A DNA stretch of 64,000 bases from Sabethes cyaneus (Eukaryota > Arthropoda > Insecta > Diptera > Culicidae): NCBI RefSeq assembly GCF_943734655.1, contig NC_071355.1, positions 71,633,449 through 71,697,448 of the forward strand. The letters are read 5' to 3'. Positions within the stretch are counted from its first letter, which is position 1; every line of letters starts with the position of its first letter. Both the position numbers and the translations under genes were made by a program. Positions 25,001 through 37,000 of the stretch are shown here, piece by piece. Under the pieces are notes generated by a model. It had not been told where the DNA came from, did not search any database, and saw only the letters and a list, made by a program, of their open reading frames with translations.

Positions 25001-28000
25001 AAACTCTAAGCAAAGCGACGGCATTTTATTCAAGTCATAAAAAAGAATTCAAAATATTTTCTTCAGTATTAACCCCTCTAAGGTTTACAGTATCGCAAAA
25101 AACCCTAAAAAGGTCGTAACTTTTTTATCTTTCAATATTCTTTCACCAAATTTGGAGGATTTCCCGACAATCTTTTCTATTCTAGGTAATGGCCATATGT
25201 CTTATGGCCCCGGCGTTATTCCGGTGTTCGCGGGAAGAGTTAACACTGCAGCTGGTGAAATCGAAATTGTTGACGGAATCGGCAAAGCGTAGCGAGCGCA
25301 GCGAAACGGCTGCTGCGAATAGTGGACGAGCGCTACAAGTGGAACATCGTCGAAAGCGTGGAACTAGCGGTGGCAACAAATCAGCCGGTAGTGTTAGTAA
25401 ACAAAATACGGAAACACGTACCTGTTTTTTGTGTAAGCAAGCCGGACACCTAAGGAAAGATTGTCCACACCTCGCAGCTGATTTGGGCGCATCGAAATCA
25501 ATAAAGAAGCAGCCGGACCAACCGAAGGCTAAGCAAGTACAGGCGGTTTCGGAGGGACCACTTGCCTGGATGGTGGCACAGGGTGATCCAACCAGTTGGT
25601 TTGTGGATAGCGGAGCTTCGCGGCAGATGACGGGCAACCGAAATGTCAGCGGAAATAGGTGTGAAATTCGGAACCGGAATGGAGCGGTATGTGCGGTCGC
25701 CGAGCACTATGGCAGCCTGTATCGTTTATGCATACCGGAACAGGCAATGGTTAGCGTCCAATCATCGCATACGTCGAATTGCTTACATACGTGGCACAGA
25801 CGTCTGAGTCATCGGGATCTGGATGTGGTACGAGCAATCCACACAAAACACCAGGCAGAAGGAATGACGTTGGTGGCTTGTGGTGTGCGTACAGTTTGCC
25901 AATGTTGCATCGGGGTAAAGATGGCACGAACACCATTCCCGAAGATCGTCGATAGAGGTTCGAATGAGAAGCTGTACGTCGTTCATGCGGATCTCAATGG
26001 TCCGATGAAATGTACACCGAGCGGAAACCAATATTTCCTCTGTTTAGTCGACGATTACACACGAATGGCTTTCGCGTACCTTCAGAAAAAAAAATCAGCT
26101 GCAGCAACGAAAATTAAGGATTTTGTTAGTTTCTGCAGAACGCAAGTTGGTAGAACGCCCAAAGTGCTGCAAACGGATGGAGGTGGAGAGTTCACCTGTA
26201 AGGATCTTCAGAATTTTCTACGAGCAGAAGGCATCGTCAGTCAGTTCAGTGCACCGTATTCACCACAGCAGAATGGTGTCATGGAAAGGCGTAATCGGTA
26301 CTTGAAGGAGATGGCACTCTGCATGCTGTTGGAAGCAAAGCTGGATCAGAGATACTGGGGTGAGGCTATTTTAACTGCTATCTACATCCAGAACCGAGTT
26401 CCTTCTAGGACGATTGGAATGAGCCCTTACGAGAAGTGGTACGGTAGATTACCGTCGTATGACCACTTTCGCATTTTCGGTTGCGACGCGTGGGTACAGA
26501 TTCCAGCTGAAAGACGCAAGAAAATGGAGCCAAAAGCACAACAGCTGGTGCTTGTAGGATACTCGAACGAACATAAGGCGTATAGACTTCTGAACAAGGA
26601 CACCGGACGTATCACAATCAGTCGAGATGTAAAGCTTCTCGAAGATTGGAGGATGGACCGAGAATCCGATACCGATAAGAACCGAGAAGTAGCGGAATCG
26701 TTTGTTGAACTGGAACCGTTATCTCCTCCAGCTGCACTAGCAAATGCTTCGACTGAGACCGAGACGGACCAAGAGGATTTGGTCGGATATGAATCTGCTG
26801 AGGAGATCTATCACGGTAAAGAAACAGCTGATGGAAATCGTCGTCGTATACCTCATCGATCAACTACGGGAGTGCTACCTGAACGTTTTGGAGATTATTT
26901 TGTTGGTATGGCAATGGTCCAGCAGGATAAGCCCACATCGTACAACGAAGCGATTAACACTGCTGACAAAGATGAATGGAGTGATGCAATGGATGCTGAG
27001 TATGATTCGTTGATGTCCAATGATACATGGGAGTTAATTGATCCACCAACCATGTGGTAACATTGTCGGTAGCAAGTGGGTTTATAAAAGGAAGTTGGAT
27101 ACTGATGGCAAGGTTGAGCGAATGATGGACTCAAAAATGCAAAAGGGTCGCGATACCCAATGGATCCGGGGTATTACAAGGTTACCAAGGATAGTCCGGA
27201 AATGAATTGGAATGCCGATTATCATAAATTGCTTGCTCTACCTATCTGTGAATAGTCTCCCAGATATTTCAGCAGCCGTTGGAATCTTAAGCAGAAAAGC
27301 TGTTAGCTGTCCATCAACGACCGGTTACTTGTTTTGTCTAGGAGGAGCTACCGTGACATGGGCTAGTCGAAAGCAGAGCTGTGTGGCCATGTCTACCATG
27401 GAGGCCGAATACATTGCTCTGTCCGAAGCTACGCAGGAGGCCGTTTGGTTACGGCGATTGTGGTCTGAACTAAACGAAAAGCAATGTCGAGCTACAGTCA
27501 TCTTTGAAGACAACAGGAGTTGTTTGGACTTCGTCGTGTTGGATCAACAAAGGAAGCGATCCAAACATATAGACACGCGGTATCATTACACCAGAAACTG
27601 CTGTACATCCGGTGACATCGAGCTTCAATATTGTGCGTCGGAGTTCATGGTTGCGGATATCTTGACGAAGCCGCTAGGTTCTACCAAGGTTAAAAGGTTC
27701 GCTGCAAAGATGGGATTGGCCCCAGTGCTGAACGAGGAGGAGACCGTGCAGAAGACACGGGGTTAAATTCGCGAGGAGGGGTGTTGCGACGTTTGGACAT
27801 GTGACGCTAGGTATATACGCGAATCCACCCCTGCAGAGAAAAAGCTTTCATATACACAAGTGACATTTAACGTGTACTGATCGAACAAAGTTATTAAAAA
27901 AACACGTTATAAGAATATTCGGTCGTGTTCATTTTTGCTCCGATAATTCCGGTAATTTATCCTGGTCTGGTTCCTCTATTCCCTGTCCGCCCACATCAGT

Positions 28001-31000
28001 TACTTTGCCGCAGTTACGAGCCATGATGCGCACCATCTAGATTAGTATAAAGGAACAAACAGAACGCTGATGGATTCTGCATCAAGCATTCTGTTTGGGC
28101 CTTAAGTTCGCGTTTGCTGATAAATTTGCAAAGAAGACCATGATCTACTATGCTGTGGAATGAAGACTGAGCCTTTCATCACTTCCTCAACATTAACATC
28201 AGGTTTGTAACACATGGAACAATGCTCGAAGAAACGGATTTTGCCATTCATTCGTAAACATAAGGGTACCGCCAGCCGGGGCGAGATTGTGCCAAAAAAG
28301 CATATATTTTTGTTCTATTTTTTGTATTTTTGTAGCTCTCTATACACACAATTACACTAAGTTGATTTCAAACCTGTCAATATATACTAAAGTGTTCAAT
28401 TAACAACTACCGTAGAGATGGTTTAGTTACAGTAGAACCTAATTTTACTGGAAGGGCTTGAACTTTGGCACAATCTCACCCATTTTAGGGGGTGACATTG
28501 TGCCAAAAACATAAAGTTATTTACCTTAGCCTAAACAGAGAACATTAGCATGTTTATAAACAATACACATAAATATCAGTATAAAGTAGTTCATATGGGG
28601 CCATCCATGAACTAAGTGGACTATTAGGGGCAGGGGGTCGGCCAAAAACAACGCATCATACAAAAAGTATGAACGAAAATAACCCGGAGAGGTCTGAAAT
28701 AACTAAAAATGAGTTCGTAGTCAATGGACAGCCTTTATATGACCAGTAGCGTTTCTAGGGTTAACAAGGGGGAGATATATGAAGGGGTGTATCCTAAGGT
28801 GCCATACCTATTTGATCATTTAACAAAAGTAACTATTACTTCGTTCGAGAACCCGCGACCGCACCTATCATGTCAAAAAGAGTTGAACATATTCAACGAT
28901 TGGTCATGCTTCCCAACTCTTGTATGAAGGGCCAAAAGGGAATTGGTCGATAAGCAACATCACTTACACGTACCAGGGATTTAGAGAATCTCCTTCCAAG
29001 GGCTAAGTCGCCTGAGTCAATCGTTGAATAAACCGTCTTAATGCAGAATGACTCCAGCAGGTGGGGAGAAGAGCCCGCTCATTATCCACGATGTGTTGTT
29101 AATCGGGCCAAGATTAACCCTAGAAAGTTGACTGTTTCACTCTCCCTAGGCCCACCGCTTCAAACAAGTGCTCTGATGGTCCCTCCCTCTTCCCGATTCT
29201 AGTTTATATATGAAATGTGGTATATATGAATAAAAATAGAACAATCTCACCAGCAGTCCTTGGAATGGAATAGAGTTGCGTCCTTTTGGTTTCCATAAGT
29301 GCTTCTAATAATTAATTTAATTTTTTCTTCTGGTATCCAATATCCATGTGCAGTATTTACACTCCTATAGGCCAAAGTTTTCACTATATAGCAAGAGCTG
29401 CTTCATAAGCTAAAACGAAAAAAATAATTAAAATAACTTATTTTATGCTTACCTATTAACAGTGTGGAGCCGCCGTCTGCCCAAAACCTCGATTTTCAGA
29501 TCAGGCAGCCGGGAACCACCCGGTATCGCACCTCCTAGCTTGGCTACTCAATAGAGCATTACCGGGTATGGCCACGTGGAGGCGCTAGGTAGGGGCTTGG
29601 GATGGCTAGAGCTATATTGGACGCTCCTCATTTGCCTTCTCCATTTCATACCCTTTAGCAGATCTATGATGCTGTTTGCTCCAAAATGGATGATCCAATC
29701 TATTCTGTCGAAAAATTGTGCTCAATAGTAAAGAATGTGAGTGTACTGACGTATTTTTGTTGTGTATGTGAAATCCACAAATTGGATCGATCATTATGGC
29801 TTGGCACAATCTTACCCCTGTGAAACTCGAAAAGTACAAAAATTCGAAAAATATTGTTTTCGTAATCAAAACTTATCCAACGCATAACAACCTTTCAATA
29901 CATTGTAAATGATTAGTTTATATACCTTCAAAATAGCAAGTTGATGCGATTTCTTGTTTGGGTTGGTTTATGCGGGACATTTTTTACAAGCGTTTTTTCC
30001 GAGTATTTTTGATCGCGAACTTTGAAACCCGGTTTAGGCTAAATAGTTTGCTAATATCATCTGTGTTCCATTCTAAGTTATGATTAAATATGTTATGTTC
30101 ATCATCATTTTGAATTTAGGTCAACTGTTTCTATAGATATAATAAATTTTCACAAATAAACATTTTTGGTTTTTGGCACAATCGCGCCCCCGTGGCACAA
30201 TCTCACCCCGGATGGCGGTAACGTTATATTCTGGCCTGATTTAGCTAGGCTGTCACTACTCTAAAGTGGTGCGAGGGTGGTAAGCAGCCAATGATATCGA
30301 TTTCGTGCCAAAAAAGACGAACCGTCCAAATTGTCCGGAGTTTCGACCGGAGTGAAAAACTTTGGGTAATTGTCAAACAACGAATTCAACGAAGCGGGGA
30401 GACAGTCAGCAGTGCGTTCAAAGTGGAAGAAATATACTGATTCAGTCGCATCTTTAACTGTGCAGGGTATGATGAGTTCTATTAAGAAAAAAGTCCGAGA
30501 TTTTATCCGAAGCAGAGAAATACAATAATGTAACACTTTGAAACATAAAGCTGAATAAAAAAATACTACAATCCAATCATTTATGGGGTTCTCTGCGACA
30601 CTCCAGTCCCGAATTATGGATTGTTCTATGCGTCGAAATAGGGCCCTCAATCCGGTTACGTGGCTGGCCCTCTTGTAACGGTGTTTATGCTTTGGTTCAG
30701 CATAAACCGTTTCTGCTATTTGAGCAATCAGTGTTTTGACAGATACGTATTTCACCTCCGATTAGCTGGCTTCTGTTTCGGACTTTTCGCATCTGGAAAA
30801 GTTTCATGTTTCTTGATTTAGCTTAATCAGCTGCGGCGGTAAAAACATAAAAAAAAATGTATCGCATTCACAGTAGACATTTTTGTATTGACTGAAGTTT
30901 TTGTATTCCCAGTTTTAGTTCTAAATGAGTAATTTTAATTTTTTTTTACTTTTTCCTTCCCGTGCCACAGGGAATGGTTCGCACAGCAGAGCGGCCCCGG

Positions 31001-34000
31001 TCGACCTCGGCTCATCAAGGCCATCTTCAAAACGTTCTGGTGGGAATACACCGTGCTGGGATTCATCACCTTCGTTAACGACATCGTCATCCGGCTGGCC
31101 CAGCCCATTTTTCTGGGACTATTGCTACAGTATTTCAAGTATGTGAAATTTAAAAAAAAAACAAAATTTCCTGGGGTGTTTCAAAAATTGATTGTTTTTT
31201 CAGACAAGATTCGACTGTGACGCGGCAAGATGCTCTGTACTATGCCGCGGGCATCGTTCTGCTCAACGCGCTTAGCGTGGTTACGATTAATCAGTATATT
31301 CTCGGCAGCTTTCAGAATGGTATGAAAGTGCGAATCGCTGTTTGCAGTGTCATTTACCGGAAGGCGCTGCGATTGTCCCGTACCGCTCTCGGGGACACGG
31401 CACCGGGAAAGGTGGTTAATTTGCTTTCGAACGATGTCAACCGATTCGATATCGTGTCGGTCTTTCTGCACTCGATGTGGGCGGCCCCGCTGCTTTCCAT
31501 AATCGTTGGCGTGCTGCTGTACTTGGAAATCGGCGTTGCTGGTCTGATAGGAATGATTGTGATATTCATTGTTACGCCCATTCAGGGATACACGGGAAAG
31601 CTGACCTCTCGGTTCCGTTTCCAAACGGCCCTGCGAACGGACGAAAGAATTCGTTTGATGGATGAGATTATATCGGGAATACAGGTTATCAAAATGTACG
31701 CCTGGGAGAAGCCTTTCGCTAAGCTAATTCAGAGGGCAAGACAACTGGAACTGAAAATAGTGAAGAAGAGCTCCTACGTGCGAGGTCTCTACATGACGTT
31801 TCTTTTGTTTACGACTCGAATGGCTCTGTTTTGCACAATGATGTCGATGGCACTGCTGGGAAGTGACCTCACTGCATCTAAAGTTTTCGTAGTTTCAATG
31901 TATTTCTCCATCTTGGCCAACACCATGTCCGCGATGTTCGTTCGAGGCATTGCCGAAATCGCGGAAGCATTGGTTGCACTGAAAAGATTGCAACGTTTCC
32001 TGGAGTACGAGGAAAAGGAAAACGAATCGAAAGGTGCTAAGGAAAAATTCCTCGAAGAGTTTGATCGGAACGGTGACATCTCGGAGAAGCAGAAGTTGAT
32101 TGAGTCTGAAACGCAACTCCCGCCGAATGTGGCGGTGTCTCTGAAGAATGTGACTGCCAGATGGGGAGCCGTGAAACGGCAGGAACAACCGGTCGATAAA
32201 AAAGCAAGCAAGAATGGTTCAACGGTAGTGCCCAAAATTGTCGAAACGGTTAAAAAGATGGACGAGGAAGAGGAAGCGCTGGGGACGCCAACTCTCTCGA
32301 ATTTAAATGTGGATTTTCGTAAAGGTATTTTGATCGGTGTGATAGGACCGGTTGGTGCGGGAAAATCGTCGCTGCTGCAGGCAATACTGAAAGAGCTTCC
32401 GCTTGAAACGGGGTCAATCGTAACCGGCGGAAAAGTTGTTTACGTCAGCCAAGAACCGTGGGTATTCGCCGGAACGGTGCGACAAAACATTCTCTTCGGT
32501 CAACCGATGGAAAAGGAACGCTATGATGCGGTTGTTAGCGCTTGCGCTCTGATTAGGGATTTCGAGCAGCTACCCGATAGAGATAAAACGATCATTGGTG
32601 AACGCGGAGCTGCTCTGTCTGGCGGACAGAAAGCGAGAATTAGTTTAGCACGAGCCGTTTATCGTAGGGCTGATGTGTTCCTCATGGATGACCCGCTGAG
32701 TGCGGTGGATGCACACGTTGGTCGGCATCTATTCGACATCTGCATTGGTCCCAAGGGACGATTGGGGAAAGCGAAAACGACTCGAATTTTGGTAACGCAT
32801 CAGGTGCACTTCCTAAAGGAGGCTGATTGGGTGGTTGTGATGAATGAGGTTAGTTGTTTAGACTGATAAACGATTGTATTTATGCTTCATTTTAATGATC
32901 TTCTCCTCATTTAGGGTAAAATTACGCTGCAAGGTACGCCACATGATCTGTCCCAAAATGGAGTTGACTTCGTTGAGTTGCTGGAGAAAATGGAGGAGGA
33001 AGCTGGCGACGGGGAAAGTTCGATTATGACTTCAGATAAACGTAGTCGTAGAGGCTCTCGAACTTCCTCGCGCTCGGTATCGGCTTCTTTCCAATCATTG
33101 AACGACCTAACGGAGGACGAAAGTGGCGAATCGGGTCAGAAGCAAGAGAAGGACAAATCAAAAACACCCGATTTAAATCAAAACATGGAGCTGAGCTCAA
33201 AAGGAACCGTCAAAGGTTCGGTGATGTTAAACTACATTCGCAGCGGTGCGAATCCTGTGATATTGTTCGGACTTTTAATTCTATTCCTTGGTACTCAGCT
33301 GGCGGCCAGTGGAGCGGATCTTTGGGTTTCATTTTGGTAAATAATTATTTAATGTTCGCTTATGGTCAGAGCTTTCAACCGGTTGCTTTCAGGACTTCCC
33401 AAGAGGAGCAGCGAATTATTTTGAGACAAAACGCTAGTGAGGGCAGCGTCACAGAGCGAACCAATTCTTCTGGGTTCGACGAATTTGTGGCTGAATTCAG
33501 CAGCGAAGATAGACCTCTTCTAAGTACTGATATTTGTATGGCGATTCACGGAGCACTGGTTACTAGCATATTCGTAGTTGCAATCATCAGGTAAATGATT
33601 GATTTGTTCGACTTTCTCTAACGCCACTGTAAATTTGCAAATTTTAATCTTAACAGATCGATCAGTTTCTACAAAACGTCCGTGCGAGCTTCACAGAATC
33701 TTCACGACAGTATGTTCAAGGGTTGTGTATCGACACCGATGCGATTCTACGACACCAACCCTTCCGGCCGCATCCTGAACCGATTCTCCAAGGATATGGG
33801 TTCAGTCGATGAGCTACTGCCTAAAGCCATTCTCGACGCTTCGCAGATCATTCTCAGTATGATCGGTACCATTATCGTGACTGTGATTGTGAACCCCATG
33901 TTTTTGATTCCACTAGCCTTTCTCGGAGTGATATTCATCTATCTTCGAAAAGTCTATTTGAAAACATCGAAAAACATTAAACGATTGGAAGGAATAAGTA

Positions 34001-37000
34001 AGACAACAAGTGGAATAGTTTTTTAGAGCTGATTCTGTAACGTTTTTCTGGTTTTCCCAACAGCTCGCTCGCCAGTATTTTCCCATTTGGCCGCCTCGTT
34101 AGCTGGTCTACCAACGATTCGTTCGTTCGGTGCGCAGGACGAACTGATCCGAGAGTTCGACTCACACCAGGACCTCCACACGGCTTCCTTCTACATGTTC
34201 ATCACCAGTAGCACCGCGTTTGGATTCACCCTGGATCTGCTCTGTTTAATATTCCTAATCATCGTCGTATTCAGTTTCTTGGTTCTCGAAACCAACATTC
34301 TGGGCGACCGCGTTGGACTCGCCATAACACAATCGATGGCACTGACCGGTATGATGCAGTGGGGCATTCGCCAGAGTGCCGAAGTGGCAAACTTTATGAT
34401 GTCCGTCGAACGTCTGCTCGAGTATCGGGATCTTCCGACAGAGAAGCAACCCGAAGAACCGCGAGTGGTGGCTAAAAATTGGCCGGAAGCTGGACGGATT
34501 CAGTTCAAGAATGTCAGCTACCGCTACTATGAGGGTGCAAGTTTAGTGCTAAAGAATCTAGATTTCGAAATACAACCGAAAGAAAAAATCGGCATCGTTG
34601 GCCGGACGGGAGCTGGTAAATCGTCCCTGATAGGGGCACTGTTTCGATTGGCGAAAGTGGAGGGGGACATTCTGATCGATGGCGTCAACACCAGCGAAGT
34701 TGCGTTGGAGAATCTCCGCTCGAAAATCGCAATCATTCCTCAAGATCCGGTACTGTTCTCCGGAACCCTGCGTCGCAATTTGGATCCCTTCGAGGAGTAC
34801 CCGGATTCCGATTTGTGGGATTCACTGGAACAGGTCGAGCTGAGGGATATTGCCAGCGGTCCGCATGGTTTGCAAATGGCGGTAGCTGCCGGTGGTTCCA
34901 ATTTTAGCGTTGGACAAAGACAACTGATCTGTCTGGCGAGAGCCATTCTTCGAAATAATCGCGTACTGGTGCTGGATGAAGCGACCGCCAATGTTGATCC
35001 AAAGTAAGTAAACTCAAGACTAACTTTACGTTTACGTTCACTTTATAGATCATTGTACGGTACCTAACCTCACTTCTCGGGTACTTTTTCATTTCGACGT
35101 ATCTGACAATGAGAGATTCTCTTGGTGTCCCCTCTCTTCCGCTTTTTACGGCGATACTAATGCTGGCGACGCCTAGAGAAACCATTTTCTGAAGACGGTG
35201 GTGGACGATTTTAGCCGATATTGCGTTCTGCACCTGCTAACGAACAAGTCGGAGGCTGCTGAAAAGATCGATTGCCGAAAGTGATCCGCTCGGATGGAGG
35301 CGGATAGTACTCCAGCCAGTATACTGAAAATATTCCTGACGACGAATGGAATTTGGCTGGAGCAGACGGCCCCGTACAGTCCCCAACAGAACAGGATAGC
35401 TGAGCGGAAGCATCGCAGTTTACAAGAGATGATGCGATGTCTTTTGGTTCAAGCTAGTCTTGATAAACAATACTGGGACGAAGCAGTGTTGACTGCAAAT
35501 TTCCTGCAAAACTTGCTGCCGACTGCGATTGAAGCTACGTTGTACAAACGTTGGCGGGGAAAGAAGTTTTTGTTTTCCCTCCTGCGAGGGAATTGGGATT
35601 TAAAACTGAAGCGTATATTCACGTACCGGACGAAAGAAGGCGGAAACTGAAGCCGCGAAGGCAATGAAGCTGGTGTTCATCGGATATGCAGATGAAAGGA
35701 AAGCCTATCGTTTCCTGGACCCCAAGACGAACCGTATTACTATTAGTAGGGACGCTAATTTCTTTCACCTAGCTTCAATCTGATACGAGCTTTACTCCTC
35801 CCTGCCTTTGCAATTACCAGTCTTAGCCGAAAAAAGTCTTCAATGAACTAATAATCAAGGAACCAGAAGAAGGAACTGCTGAGCCAGAGGGTGACTCCGA
35901 TGATAGTAACTCGTTCCATAGTTCTACCGAGAATGAAACTAATTTTGAAGGATTTGAACTAAAAGAAATTTTTCGTTAATTATCACGAAACACAAGGGGA
36001 TTCCCCCACGTCGGTTGATTAATGATATCTTCTGTAGCCAAGCCGTAGATGATGAGCCGCAAACCTTGGAAGCAGCATTGTCTGGTTCGGACGACGCAGA
36101 ATGGCGAGTTGCGATGAAAGAGGAGCTGAAGTCCCAGGATCGAAATGGCACATGGGAGCTCACTGAACTTCCAGCCGATCGCAAGGCGGTCAGCTGCAGG
36201 TGGATTTATAAGAGGGGATAGCTTCGAGGAGACCTTTGCCCCGTGATCACTCTTGGAGCTTTGTTAGCAGTGGCATCACAACTTAATATGATTCGTCGAT
36301 AGCTCGATGTGAAGACCAGACTTCAGAAAGCACGCACCGCTCCCGTAACCGTGCTAAAACATTCCCCTCCGTTCATAGGTCACACGGTCCCGGTTTCGGT
36401 GTATTTCGCCTGCTCTCGTTCGAACTAATATGATACCGCACCTCAGTGCCGATTTCTTTTTTTCGGTACAGTATTATACTGCCGCTACTCGCATAACCGT
36501 CCCATTTTCTATAGAGTTTCCTATATAAATAGGACTGTTATGCGAGTAGCAACAGTGTACAGGGTGTTCAATAAGTTTGAACCGACGCGCAAGGTGTAGA
36601 CTTGATGTCATTTGTTAATTTTTTACCGCACGCGATGGAGGAGTACCGCAACGTCGTAGTAAATTTGTTTGCGAGAGGTGAGCGATCCGGCGACATATTT
36701 CGGCGGTTGAAATCTCACGGGGTGAAGCGGAATTTCATTTATAACACCATCCGTCGGTACCGGGAGACGGGCTCGGCCAAGGACCGTGCTAGATCCGCGC
36801 GGTCGCGTTCGGCGAGGACGCCAGCAGACATCAAAATGGTGAAGGAGCGGATTCGTCGAAAAATGAACTGTTCGATCCGGAAGACCGCTGTTGACCTGAA
36901 TGTGTCGATCGGGACTGTCCACACCATCATGACGAAAGACCTGGGATGCAAGCCGTACAAGAAACGCAAGGTTCACGGGTTAACGGAGGCTACAACGAAG

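Larger units (their letters stand above)
25189..28000 (+). mobile_element. Copia-type LTR retrotransposon, internally deleted
   Basis: The order zinc knuckle, protease, integrase, RT remnant, RNase H is that of the Ty1/copia group (integrase before RT). The 5' LTR and most of gag are missing. After the last ORF, a purine-rich GAGGAGGGG precedes TGTTGCGACG at 27782, the likely start of a 3' LTR; its end near 27995 is uncertain. The long open frame suggests a fairly young copy, but protease and RT are both deleted internally. Confidence 0.82.
16064..30970 (+). other. ABCC4-like intron 1 (14.9 kb)
   Basis: Phase-2 intron bounded by GTAAGT and CCACAG. It contains, in order, a SINE, a Penelope-like remnant, a reverse RTE, a pogo-like end, a copia element and a TA-flanked inverted-repeat element. 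No conserved internal gene was recognised. Confidence 0.85.

Noticed and set aside
30925..31146. 73-codon + frame over ABCC4 exon 2
   Set aside because: Out of frame with the transporter; the correct frame gives conserved MRP4 sequence with matching splice phases.
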